Shown here one piece after another: positions 18,229 through 26,562 of a stretch of DNA of 64,000 bases. The DNA is taken from contig NZ_NTLB01000004.1 of the NCBI RefSeq assembly GCF_002514725.1, positions 62,001 to 126,000 of the forward strand, in the 5' to 3' direction. The position numbers and the translations under genes were made by a program. The stretch is from Mangrovitalea sediminis. GTDB lineage: Bacteria; Pseudomonadota; Gammaproteobacteria; Pseudomonadales; Oleiphilaceae. Below the pieces are notes generated by a model, which worked only from the letters and a program-made list of their open reading frames with translations, was not told where the DNA came from and made no database searches. How positions within the stretch are numbered: position 1 is the first letter of the stretch; the number at the start of each line of letters is the position of its first letter.

Positions 18229-19152
18229 TCAGGCCCGTTGAACCCAGTAACGCCCCCCCTGACTGGCCAGAAAGGTTTCCGCCTCGTCGCCCTGCAGCAT
18301 GGCAAAGGTCGCCAGCATACCGGCCAGCGTACAGGTGGGTTGTGCGACCGATACGCTGTAAGGCGCATTGGGCACCGGCCAACCGGTGCGAGGGTCCAGG
18401 ATGTGGCCGTAACGCACCCCGTCCCGCAACAGGAAGCGACGACTGTCGCCACTGGTCGCCAGCGCTCCCTGCTTGAGAACGATGGCATCGGCCGCCTGGG
18501 CGATGGCCCGGGCATTTTCTATACCGATGCGCCAGCCCGAACCGTCCGGGCGCGGCCCCGAGCACACCAGGTCGCCACCGAAATTCACCAGCAGGCTGTA
18601 AGGTGCCCCGGTCTCTCCGATAGCCTGCTGCAACAGGATCAAGGTCCGGTCAACGGCATATTCCTTGCCGACACCACCGAGATCGAGTTCCATACCCTCC
18701 GGCATCTGCAGCCAGGGCGCCCGCCACTCCACTCTCTGCCAGCCGATCCGCGGCAATAGCCTTGCCACGGCCTCCGCCTCGGGCAGCCGATCGCTGCCGT
18801 CGAAACGCCATGCCTGACGCAGGATGCCCGAAGTGACGTCAAAGCGGCCGTCGCTAAGACTGAAACACTGCTCGGCATAGTCCAGCAGGCGGGCCGTTTC
18901 CTCATCCACGGCGACCGGCTGACCGCCGCCACGATTGATGCGGTCGATGATATTGCCGGCGACATAGCGGCTGAATTTCTGTTCGATCCGCCAGGCTTCC
19001 TTCGCGGCGATATCCGTCAGCGTACGTGCCACCGGTTCGTCAACACCGTCCATCAGGATCTCGCAGGGGCTGGCCATCGCCTGAAAACGGCCAACCCAGT
19101 ATCCGTCCTGCCAATCAAGGGACGGCAAGGTCCGGCTGCACGGCGCCGTCAT
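18229..19152 (-). CDS. apbE: FAD:protein FMN transferase (ApbE family)
   Basis: A 307-aa ApbE-type flavin transferase, which attaches FMN through a phosphodiester to Thr/Ser of extracytosolic proteins. Motifs: MASPCEILM, EQKFSRYVAGNIIDRINR, SDGRFDVTSGILRQAW, LDLGGVGKEYAVDR, VNFGGDLVCSG, GALATSGDSRRF and YGHILDPRTGWPV. A signal peptide is not obvious in the first 20 residues, which is unusual for a periplasmic ApbE. It is the last gene of the DUF3570-TlpA-DUF4266-ApbE set; no target with a flavinylation motif is visible nearby. Confidence 0.93.
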   Translation of the reverse strand: MTAPCSRTLPSLDWQDGYWVGRFQAMASPCEILMDGVDEPVARTLTDIAAKEAWRIEQKFSRYVAGNIIDRINRGGGQPVAVDEETARLLDYAEQCFSLSDGRFDVTSGILRQAWRFDGSDRLPEAEAVARLLPRIGWQRVEWRAPWLQMPEGMELDLGGVGKEYAVDRTLILLQQAIGETGAPYSLLVNFGGDLVCSGPRPDGSGWRIGIENARAIAQAADAIVLKQGALATSGDSRRFLLRDGVRYGHILDPRTGWPVPNAPYSVSVAQPTCTLAGMLATFAMLQGDEAETFLASQGGRYWVQRA

Positions 19153-19174
19153 ATCGGGTTACCCGCACGGCCGT

Positions 19175-19423
19175 TCAGTTGCACCCACAGCCCCCGCCGC
19201 CAAAACTCTGGCCACCGCTGGTCCCTTCCTTACTGAAATAGATATGTTCATCATAGGCGTGCTGAATAGGGTTCGAGATAAGCTGCATATCCTGGCGCGC
19301 CAGCAAATCCCGCTGCCAGGGCTTTACGCCCAAATCGCTGCAGCCTCCCAGCAAGCCCGTCATCAGGCCGATCAACACGCCGGTCAACACCACGGCACCC
19401 GGTTTCATCTTAGGTTTGTGCAT
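19175..19423 (-). CDS. DUF4266 small lipoprotein
   Basis: An 82-aa lipoprotein: a signal peptide with lipobox LLGGCSDLG, then KPWQRDLLARQDMQ, a HIYFSKEGTSGG motif and a Gly/Cys tail ending GGGGCGCN. This matches the DUF4266 family, whose members end in the same Cys-Gly tail. The C-terminal CxC could bind metal or take part in thiol chemistry with the adjacent TlpA-like protein. DUF4266 recurs with ApbE, TlpA and DUF3570; function unknown. Confidence 0.88.
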   Translation of the reverse strand: MHKPKMKPGAVVLTGVLIGLMTGLLGGCSDLGVKPWQRDLLARQDMQLISNPIQHAYDEHIYFSKEGTSGGQSFGGGGCGCN

Positions 19424-19443
19424 GCGTATTCCCCCTCCCTCGG

Positions 19444-19965
19444 TCAGTCCTTGCCGGTGGTTTGCAGCAGTTTGGCAATCGCCGACTCGTAGGCAGCGAC
19501 GCGGTCGCCATGAAACCCGATATGCTTGGCGCGGATACGTCCATCCGGACCGATCAGGTAACTGCTGGGCATTCCCATAACACCGTAGGCGTTAGGGGTT
19601 TTCCCCTGGGGATCGAAAGCGACGGTGAAATCAGCCGGTACCTGCGCGAGGAATTGCTGCGCAGCGCTGCTGTCCTGGTCGAGATTGATGGCGACGATTT
19701 TCAGACCTCTGTCCTGGAAACGATCCATCAACCGATTCATCCAGGGAAAAGACTCCCGGCAGGGACCGCACCAGGACGCCCAGAAATCCACCAGCACGAC
19801 ATGCCCCCGCAAACTCTTCAGATGGACGCTGCCATGCCGGGTCGGCAACGTAAAGTCCGGTGCGGTCGAAGCCTGTACCAAACCGCTGAACAGGCCGCCG
19901 GCGATCATCAGCAACACCAAAACGGCTATCTGAAGGGAGTGTCTGTTTTGCATTCGGAACCTCAA
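19444..19965 (-). CDS. TlpA-like periplasmic thioredoxin
   Basis: A 173-aa TlpA/ResA-type thiol-disulfide protein. An N-terminal hydrophobic segment (about residues 11-30) exports or anchors it; the active site is WASWCGPCRESFPW, the cis-Pro loop is MGMPSSYLIGPDG. It lies 20 bases from DUF4266 and is separated from DUF3570 by a hairpin. The divergent DsbD could supply its electrons, an inference from context. Confidence 0.92.
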   Translation of the reverse strand: MRFRMQNRHSLQIAVLVLLMIAGGLFSGLVQASTAPDFTLPTRHGSVHLKSLRGHVVLVDFWASWCGPCRESFPWMNRLMDRFQDRGLKIVAINLDQDSSAAQQFLAQVPADFTVAFDPQGKTPNAYGVMGMPSSYLIGPDGRIRAKHIGFHGDRVAAYESAIAKLLQTTGKD

Positions 19966-19992
19966 ACCTGTTCGTTATGACCGGGATTCTAG

Positions 19993-20014
19993 GCCGCCGT
20001 TGCTTAACGGCGGC
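19993..20014 (-). terminator. Hairpin between DUF3570 and tlpA-like gene
   Basis: GCCGCCGTT (19993-20001) and AACGGCGGC (20006-20014) form a perfect 9-bp stem with a 4-base loop. It sits in the 74-base gap between two same-direction genes and lacks a clean U-tract, so it could attenuate rather than end transcription, giving more DUF3570 than downstream mRNA. Confidence 0.55.
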
Positions 20015-20039
20015 TTAGGTGATCGGGGCGTCCGCCGGC

Positions 20040-21551
20040 TCAGAAGCTGAAGGTCAGCTCGCCGATAAACGCCTTGGTATCGGGATAAAGCGTCTGTGCA
20101 CTGAGCTTGCCGATGCCGGCAGGCCCGGTGTTGTGCTCGACGTAATAGGCCAGCCGCAACGCCACTTCCTGATCCTCGTTGATATGGTCGCCCCACTTGA
20201 GGCCGATGGTGCGGGTGGTCATATCCCCCAGCCGGTAATCGGCACTGGCCGCATCAAGCAGGACGTTGCCGCTGTTGTACTGGGTCGATGTCAGGTAACG
20301 GTGGTAGAAGTCGGCCTTGGTCTGACGGTAGAAACGCACATCCGGCTCGAGGTAGCCGTCACCCAGCTTCCAGCGATAGCTCAGGGTGAAGGTGTTGGAG
20401 GTCATCCCCCAGTCGTTGCGCCCGTAGCGATAGGAGCCATCGATGATATCGCCATTGCCCAGCATGTATTTGCTCTGCCAGTAGACCGCCTGCTCCAGTT
20501 TGGTCCGCAGTCGTTTTTCGTAGACGTAGACGAAGTTGCCATCGGCGCCGACCAGGTTGCCGCCGTAGTTCGTCCCCGCCTGATCGTCGATCACGCTGAG
20601 GATCTTATAGGGGTCGGTCAGGTTGCCCTTCGACTGCGTCACCGAATAGTTGAGCTGGGTCAGCCAACGCCGGCTCAGCACCTGCGTGATCCCGAACATC
20701 GCGCCGACGATATTCTTGTTCTCGCTGCCGGCACCGCGGGTTGCGTTATATTCGTTCAGGAACTGTGCGGTGGTCTTGTTGAGGGAAATCGGCATGCGGC
20801 TGAAGGGCGTCGGTGTGCCCCCGATAGGCTGCACCGTATCGCGGGAATAGGACAACCCCAGGTTCAGCGTGGTGTTCTTCTCGTTGAAATAGCGGGACAG
20901 GCCGCCGGTCACACCGATCGACGTATAGTCGTGCTCGTCCGAATAGTGGCCCCCGAGGTTGTAGAACCAGTCGCGGTTAATGGTATCCGTCCAGGCGGAC
21001 GACACCGACAGCCGACTGTCCTTGAAGGATTTATCGAGCGGCGTTTCGCCAGGCGCAATCCACTGATCGCTGGTCGATGTCGAAGGGGTTGTGGTCGCCG
21101 TTGTTCCCGTCGTGGTGGAGACCGGCGTCGAAGATGCGGTGGACATCGTATGCACCGTGGACCGCGTAGCGGCCGTCCGCGGCGCATTCTTGACGCTCGC
21201 CGCGCTGACACCGCTGCTGGTACCGGATGGGCTGGTGAAGACCTGCACCTGATCGCTGGGTGTCGCGCCAAAGGGCGAGGCGCCGCTGAGGGAATCGATC
21301 ACCAGGTTGATGCTGAAGCGCTTGTTTTCGTCGATATTATCGACGGCGCTGATCGAAGGTTCCGTCGCCCGAACCCTGCCATCGGCTTCCTGGTAATGCA
21401 GGATACCGGCATTGACATCCCAGGTACCGGGCTGGCCGCTGGCCTTCGCGGGCAACGACTGCAGACCCAGCAAGGTGCAGGTCGCGGCAGCCAGGGCCAG
21501 GCCGACCGGACGGGCGTTTTCAGACCGGGGTGTCTTTTCCGGGGACTGCAT
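20040..21551 (-). CDS. DUF3570 outer-membrane beta-barrel protein
   Basis: A 503-aa protein of the DUF3570 family. An N-terminal signal segment (about residues 20-35) precedes ASGQPGTWDVNAGILHYQEA, then IDENKRFSINLVIDSLSGASP, both family landmarks. A Ser/Thr-rich linker follows (about 135-165), and the second half alternates amphipathic strands ending with TLYPDTKAFIGELTFSF, a C-terminal Phe as expected of an outer-membrane barrel. It heads the minus-strand redox set. The internal poly-Ser/Thr linker is longer than I would expect and may vary between strains. Confidence 0.88.
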   Translation of the reverse strand: MQSPEKTPRSENARPVGLALAAATCTLLGLQSLPAKASGQPGTWDVNAGILHYQEADGRVRATEPSISAVDNIDENKRFSINLVIDSLSGASPFGATPSDQVQVFTSPSGTSSGVSAASVKNAPRTAATRSTVHTMSTASSTPVSTTTGTTATTTPSTSTSDQWIAPGETPLDKSFKDSRLSVSSAWTDTINRDWFYNLGGHYSDEHDYTSIGVTGGLSRYFNEKNTTLNLGLSYSRDTVQPIGGTPTPFSRMPISLNKTTAQFLNEYNATRGAGSENKNIVGAMFGITQVLSRRWLTQLNYSVTQSKGNLTDPYKILSVIDDQAGTNYGGNLVGADGNFVYVYEKRLRTKLEQAVYWQSKYMLGNGDIIDGSYRYGRNDWGMTSNTFTLSYRWKLGDGYLEPDVRFYRQTKADFYHRYLTSTQYNSGNVLLDAASADYRLGDMTTRTIGLKWGDHINEDQEVALRLAYYVEHNTGPAGIGKLSAQTLYPDTKAFIGELTFSF

Positions 21552-21795
21552 GAACGGGCGCCTCCTTCGAAACCGGGCACGGGGTGGAACCGACTGGCGA
21601 AAAGGGGCAGCCAGAAGTGCGTGCCGGGGTCACAAAAACATGTGGGTTATCGTCGAATCCCATTCCGGCAATGGCCGTAACAGGCCCGGGCATTCTAAAA
21701 ACGCTTCACTTAAGAATTACTTAGGAGGCAACACTCTTAAGCCGGTTTTAAGGACCTGCGCACAGAATCCGCTGATCCGAGTCGAGGAGACCGAT

Positions 21796-23640
21796 ATGCG
21801 TCGTGCGATACAACGGCTGATTCCGGCACTGCTTACCGCCCTGATCCCGCTGATGTTTGCCACCGCCAGCCAGGGGGCAACATCGGCACCGAGCGCAGGG
21901 GCTCATCCGGATCCGACGTTTCTCCCGGTCAACAAGGCGTTCAGGCTGACCCTTCAGCGACAGGGCGACCATGTACTCGCGCACTGGGATATCGCCGAAG
22001 GCTATTACCTGTATCAACAGCGGATGGGTATGCAGATCGCCGGTACGCCGGCATCGAAGGCGACCTTCTCGCCGGCCCCCACCTACAAGAACGATCCCTA
22101 TTTCGGGCGTGAGGCGGTGTTTCACCACCAGGTGACGCTGAGCAAACAGCTGACGGCAGCGCCCGCCGGACCGCTTCAGGTCACCGTGCGTTATCAGGGG
22201 TGCGCCGAGGCGGGGCTTTGCTATCCGCCGCAAACTCGGCAGCTCAGGGTATCCCTGACCAAACACGTCAACAGGGTGAAGCGTCCTACATCACCGATCA
22301 GTACCGCCTCGGTCTCAGCCATACCGGCAACGGCCACACCGGACAGCGCCGACGGCCTCTCACGTTTTCTCTCCCACGCAAGCTGGCCCTGGGTCATTGC
22401 GACTTTCTTCGTGCTGGGACTGGGGCTGACCTTTACGCCCTGCGTGCTGCCGATGGTGCCGATCCTGTCTGGCATCATTGTCGGCCAGCGGGAACGGCCC
22501 TCCATGCCCCGCGCCTTCAGCCTATCCCTGGCCTACGTACTGGGCATGTCCCTCACCTACGCGAGTCTCGGCGTATTGGTCGGTTACTTCGGTGCGCGCG
22601 CAAACCTGCAGGCGTGGATGCAGCAGCCGCCGGTTTTGATACTGTTCAGTGCGCTCTTTGTGCTGCTGGCGCTGTCCATGTTCGGCTTCTATGAACTGCA
22701 GTTGCCGGCCGCGGTACGTGATCGCCTGGATGCCCTGAACCGGCGCCAGGAAGGCGGCCAGTTGCTGGGCGTCGGGTTGATGGGCGTCTTATCCGCACTG
22801 GTTGTCTCCCCCTGCGTATCGGCGCCGCTGGCCGGCGCCCTGCTCTACATCTCATCGACCGGCAATGCACTGTTCGGCGGCCTGGCGCTATTTGTACTGG
22901 CACTCGGCATGGGCGCACCGCTACTGGTGATCGGCACGGCGGGCGTGCGCATACTGCCCAAGGCCGGCGCCTGGATGGAAAGGGTCAAGCAGGCCTTCGG
23001 CGTGGTGCTGCTGGGTGTCGCGCTCTGGTTACTGGAAAGGATAGTGCCGGCGCCTTTGAGCCTGGTTTTATGGGCCATGCTGCTCATCGGGGTGGGCATA
23101 CATCTCGGGGCCCTGGGGAATCATGCTTCAGGCTGGAAACGCAGTTTCCAGGCACTGGGCCTGATGGCGCTGGTGTGGGGCATTTTCCTGCTATGGGGTG
23201 CAGCCCAGGGAAGAGGCAGTTTCCTCCAGCCGCTCGGCCCAGGACTCCAAACCGCCAGCATCGAACCGGCCGGTCCGGAAACCCATTTCCACAAGCTGAG
23301 CAACCCCAGCGCCCTGACACCGATACTGGCCCAGGGCAAACCGGTGATGGTCGATTTCTATGCCGACTGGTGCGTCAGCTGCAAACTGATGGATCAGGAT
23401 GTCTTCGACACCCCCCAGGTAGCCCAACTGCAGCGCAAGCTCGATTTCGTCCGCGTGGACGTCACACACTTCAATGCCGCGCAACAGGCCCTGCTGAACC
23501 GTTATGGACTGGTGGGGCCGCCCGCGGTCCTGTTCTTCGACGGACATGGCCGGGAAATCCGGCCGGCACGGCTGGTGGGAGAGACCTCCCAGGCGGATTT
23601 CCTGAAGGACGTTCGCCAGAGGGTGTTGGGGGAAAGCTAA
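21796..23640 (+). CDS. dsbD: Protein-disulfide reductase DsbD
   Basis: A 614-aa three-domain electron carrier that brings reducing power from cytoplasmic thioredoxin to the periplasm. Signal peptide (1-28); N-terminal alpha domain with CAEAGLCYPP; a membrane domain of about eight segments with the two conserved cysteines (LTFTPCVLPMVPIL and VVSPCVSAPLAGALL); C-terminal thioredoxin-like gamma domain with ADWCVSCKLMD. The ATG at 21796 is chosen because it opens a signal peptide; the open frame extends far upstream without coding character. It is divergent from DUF3570, sharing the 244 bases between. Confidence 0.94.
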   Translation: MRRAIQRLIPALLTALIPLMFATASQGATSAPSAGAHPDPTFLPVNKAFRLTLQRQGDHVLAHWDIAEGYYLYQQRMGMQIAGTPASKATFSPAPTYKNDPYFGREAVFHHQVTLSKQLTAAPAGPLQVTVRYQGCAEAGLCYPPQTRQLRVSLTKHVNRVKRPTSPISTASVSAIPATATPDSADGLSRFLSHASWPWVIATFFVLGLGLTFTPCVLPMVPILSGIIVGQRERPSMPRAFSLSLAYVLGMSLTYASLGVLVGYFGARANLQAWMQQPPVLILFSALFVLLALSMFGFYELQLPAAVRDRLDALNRRQEGGQLLGVGLMGVLSALVVSPCVSAPLAGALLYISSTGNALFGGLALFVLALGMGAPLLVIGTAGVRILPKAGAWMERVKQAFGVVLLGVALWLLERIVPAPLSLVLWAMLLIGVGIHLGALGNHASGWKRSFQALGLMALVWGIFLLWGAAQGRGSFLQPLGPGLQTASIEPAGPETHFHKLSNPSALTPILAQGKPVMVDFYADWCVSCKLMDQDVFDTPQVAQLQRKLDFVRVDVTHFNAAQQALLNRYGLVGPPAVLFFDGHGREIRPARLVGETSQADFLKDVRQRVLGES

Positions 23641-23660
23641 GGGAGACAACCTATACCCCA

Positions 23661-24596
23661 TCAGGGGAAGCTGCTGATCTGCTGCTTCTGCGCCGCCGTC
23701 AAATCGGCGGTCACCGGCGCGCCCTTAAAGCAGCCGATGGTGTAGGGATATTCCGCGGTCAGCACGTAGTGATACATGGTGACCAGGCTGCCATGCCACA
23801 TCACCGCGCTGGTCGTGCCGTGACAGGCATCCAGGTCACTGGTATGGAGAATCTGACCTGAGGCCAGATCCCGTTCCCCGTAGATGCCGAAACCATCGAG
23901 GGCATAGCCCACCAGTCCCGAGGTCGTCTCGTTCGGCATGCAGGAGGACGGCCCATGGAAGTGATACTGTCCGGTTTTCTCAGGATGACCGCCGCAATGG
24001 TCCTGCACCTCATGGGCCACAGCATCGTGACCGCTGGCATCGAGTGCATCGTAGATGGCCACACCGTCAGTGGTGAAACCGATCATGCCCATCGGCACAC
24101 AGGTCGGTGTCGCGGCCACGACCGGGTCGGTCGGCAACGTAATCTGGATCGTCTGCGCCTGAATGGCATTGGGATTGGTGTCGTACTGGTAAGCCGGATC
24201 CGTGGACTGGATCGGAAAGATGCCTGTGGTCTGGACAGACGGATCCGGCAAATTGTTTGAGGTAATCGTCATTGTTGTGCCGGAGACACTGACCAGCGTT
24301 TGCGCTGCCAGCCAACTGACACTGCCCGCTACCGAGACTTTCTCCGACGGATACCAAAGACTCCCCTGGATCCAGGGGCCATCATGAAGCACCGTCTTGG
24401 ACCACGATGTCTGACAGGACATCACATAGCCCACCTTCGGCGTCAGTGCGTACAGGCCATCGCCCAAGGGCAGGCTTGCCACCGTCGTTGTTGACGTCGT
24501 CGTCGGGGTAGAGGTGTCTGCCCCCGCTCCTCCGCCACCACATCCGGCCAACATCACCGCCAGACTGACGGCCAAACACCCACGCGCGACCTTCAT
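23661..24596 (-). CDS. YHYH-domain lipoprotein
   Basis: A 311-aa exported protein. The lipobox VMLAGCGGGG gives a lipidated Cys, followed by a Thr/Ser-rich tether (about residues 28-40). The body matches the YHYH family: GFTTDGVAIYDALDASGHDA, GQYHFHGPSSCM, LVGYALDGFGIYG and TMYHYVLTAEYPYTIGCFKG, with conserved His and Cys that could bind metal. Function unknown. It is convergent with dsbD, 20 bases away. Confidence 0.87.
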   Translation of the reverse strand: MKVARGCLAVSLAVMLAGCGGGGAGADTSTPTTTSTTTVASLPLGDGLYALTPKVGYVMSCQTSWSKTVLHDGPWIQGSLWYPSEKVSVAGSVSWLAAQTLVSVSGTTMTITSNNLPDPSVQTTGIFPIQSTDPAYQYDTNPNAIQAQTIQITLPTDPVVAATPTCVPMGMIGFTTDGVAIYDALDASGHDAVAHEVQDHCGGHPEKTGQYHFHGPSSCMPNETTSGLVGYALDGFGIYGERDLASGQILHTSDLDACHGTTSAVMWHGSLVTMYHYVLTAEYPYTIGCFKGAPVTADLTAAQKQQISSFP

Positions 24597-24721
24597 GGCT
24601 TACACCGTTTTTTGTTGTTTCAGACAGCATAAACGATGTTTCGAGGATACCGCCAAGGCGCCATCGCAAATCGAATCGAACGTTTCAGGTATTTGGCAGC
24701 GAGTGTGACGTGGTACGGGTT

Positions 24722-25687
24722 TTATGAAGGCCGGTGTCTCTCACTCGGTTCCCTCTTATCCGCCTTGTACCCGACCCACAGAAACAGAAAGGGAATCACA
24801 TAGATAAGGACATTGCCAAGGACATTACCGCGGACGCCAGTCCCGGCTACCGAGTAGGGCCCACCGAACGCCTCTGCGGTTATCCAGACCATCAGGGAAT
24901 ACAGGATGCCGACGGGAATCAGCAGGCGCAGCCATCTGCCGCTCAGCAGGCCCACGGCAATCAGGGTCTCGGCCAGAGCCACCAGAACGGCAACCAGGAC
25001 CGGCCCCACGGCATGAACCAGTTCGGCGACGAACGAAAGCCAGACAGCAATCCAGTGCGGCTGACCCGGAATCACCGATGTGATCTGGCTGGCGAAATGC
25101 AGCAGGAACGCCGGAAGCCATTTCAACACCGCGTCGAACAGCCACAGCAGGCCGAAAGCGACCCGGGCCGCATGCCACAAACGCCCATCCGCGCTGTGCA
25201 CATCCGTCCCAGGGCGTTCAAGCACAGGGGCAACCGACAACAGGAACAGGAAAGCGATGGCATAGGCCACGAAAACACCGGGATCGGTCTGCCCGCCCGC
25301 ATAGGGATATCCGAAGCCGTCCAAGAACACCCAACAAACCAGGCTATAGACGATACCTGCAACGGCCGCGAGGGCGACATTTTTTCGAACCAACAGCGCC
25401 ACGCCGAGCAGGATAGCCACCAGAACCATACCCCCCGCCGCGATCCCGGCGCCGACGGCTTCGGCTCCATGCAGCCCAATCGTCTGCAGCGGACGGAGCC
25501 ATTCGGGTACCGCTGAAGTGGATTTCGCGAGCGCATGAATGAAATTGGCCTTGGCGCCGGGAACAACCAGCCAGGCCATCGCCTGAAATCCCGCGTTGAC
25601 CAGCCAGACCAGGCCGAACACCCCGACCAGAAGATGCAGTTTGGATTCCTGCGCCGTATCGAATGAAACCGCCCTATCAGCTTTCAT
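24722..25687 (-). CDS. DoxX-like multi-pass membrane protein
   Basis: About 321 aa with some eight hydrophobic segments, arranged as two similar halves (LVWLVNAGFQAMAWLV and LLWLFDAVLKWLPAFL each begin a half), suggesting an internal duplication. The second half resembles DoxX/DoxD-type proteins; I do not recognise a precise function. The start ATG at 25687 (MKADRAVSF) has TGGAG six bases upstream, better than the in-frame GTG at 25729. Monocistronic in appearance. Confidence 0.72.
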   Translation of the reverse strand: MKADRAVSFDTAQESKLHLLVGVFGLVWLVNAGFQAMAWLVVPGAKANFIHALAKSTSAVPEWLRPLQTIGLHGAEAVGAGIAAGGMVLVAILLGVALLVRKNVALAAVAGIVYSLVCWVFLDGFGYPYAGGQTDPGVFVAYAIAFLFLLSVAPVLERPGTDVHSADGRLWHAARVAFGLLWLFDAVLKWLPAFLLHFASQITSVIPGQPHWIAVWLSFVAELVHAVGPVLVAVLVALAETLIAVGLLSGRWLRLLIPVGILYSLMVWITAEAFGGPYSVAGTGVRGNVLGNVLIYVIPFLFLWVGYKADKREPSERHRPS

Positions 25688-26159
25688 GCTCATCTCCACA
25701 GAGACAGGAATCAGGAGGATCGTGCCCACTCGGACAAACCGTTAAGCACTCATGTCGGCGGGGATTATCAGGCAACAAAGACCTGACCGACCGTCTCTGT
25801 AAATGACAACTGGGGGGCATCAAAGTTCAGGCAACGCAGTGCGCTGGCTCCCAACAACCTATGGAGATAACCGACAGCTGTCGCCAATTCCCGGCAGTCC
25901 CGCCGAGAAAATTGCCGGACAGCCTGTTTTTGTTTACGAAATGGACTTATCGTATCTGTGGATATACGACAGTGGATTACGCGGTCCACGGTCATCGCTT
26001 TCAGAATTTGTCGTCGAATTCGAAATAGTGGCTGCAGGTTTTTCGTTTTAAAACAGTCTATTGCTGGAATATTCGGTTATTGCTGGGTAGGAGATGGGCG
26101 GCATCATGATATATGACAGCTGTCGTTGAATTACCTGTTATGCAATTTTTGAGCTCCTA
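25688..26159. other. Intergenic stretch at the edge of the AT-rich cassette patch
   Basis: No convincing gene. GC content falls from about 25.9 kb onward. GTTATGC at 26137-26143 resembles the 3' end of an attC site and would be the left border of the first cassette, but no matching folded attC is evident before it. Short open frames on both strands here (25768-25995 minus, 25803-26051 plus) have no recognisable similarity. Confidence 0.4.
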
Positions 26160-26396
26160 ATGAACACGAGAGATATGATTGGCACCTATGCTGCCCATGG
26201 GGGCGCTTGGAATCACCTCAAGAAAAACCTTATTCGCGAAGGCCTGAGTGAAGCCTTTGCAGAAGATTTTATATCACGATGCCGATATCGATTAGGTAGG
26301 GAGACTGCTGAGAAAGCTCTGCGGGTATACGATTACTGGCTTGCATCTCAGCGTGAGAAAAAGACTAAATTATTCATGGTCTTATTGTCGCCCTGA
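26160..26396 (+). CDS. Small hypothetical protein, probable cassette gene
   Basis: A 78-aa soluble, basic, mostly helical protein (MNTRDMIGTYAAHGGAWNHL at the start, RETAEKALRVYDYWLAS in the middle). I do not recognise the family. It directly precedes the first attC-like site, as a cassette gene should, and has the AT-rich composition of its right-hand neighbours. The ribosome site is weak (GAGCTCCTA before the ATG), which is common in cassettes. No membrane segment or signal peptide. Confidence 0.5.
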   Translation: MNTRDMIGTYAAHGGAWNHLKKNLIREGLSEAFAEDFISRCRYRLGRETAEKALRVYDYWLASQREKKTKLFMVLLSP

Positions 26397-26449
26397 ATGG
26401 AGCTGCACGACGCCGGCCGTAGCCCTTTGGGGCGTTTTAGGCAGACAAA

Positions 26450-26548
26450 GCATAACCAGTCGTTCCAGTTCGTTCCGGCCCTGGCGGGCCTCCACCGGAC
26501 CGGTTTTCCGTTGCACTCCAAACCGGCCGCTGAACATTGGCGTTAGAT
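26450..26548 (+). repeat. attC-like recombination site 1
   Basis: The right end is GGCGTTAGAT with the crossover consensus GTTRRRY (26542-26548); the left end has the complementary TAAC (26453-26456). Inside, GTTCCAG (26462-26468) pairs with CTGAAC (26530-26535) leaving one extrahelical C, the hallmark asymmetry of the attC L box. CCGGTTT (26500-26506) pairs with AAACCGG (26520-26526). Together these give the folded attC layout R''-L''-L'-R'. Confidence 0.75.
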
Positions 26549-26562
26549 GAGCAGATAAGCAA

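Noticed and set aside
20019-21680. 553-codon plus-strand ORF
   Set aside because: Antisense shadow of the DUF3570 gene; no ribosome site or recognisable domains, while the minus strand has a signal peptide and family motifs.
26097-26143. A third attC site to the left of the small cassette gene
   Set aside because: GTTATGC is suggestive, but I found no paired L boxes or matching left R box, so it is only mentioned as a possible border.
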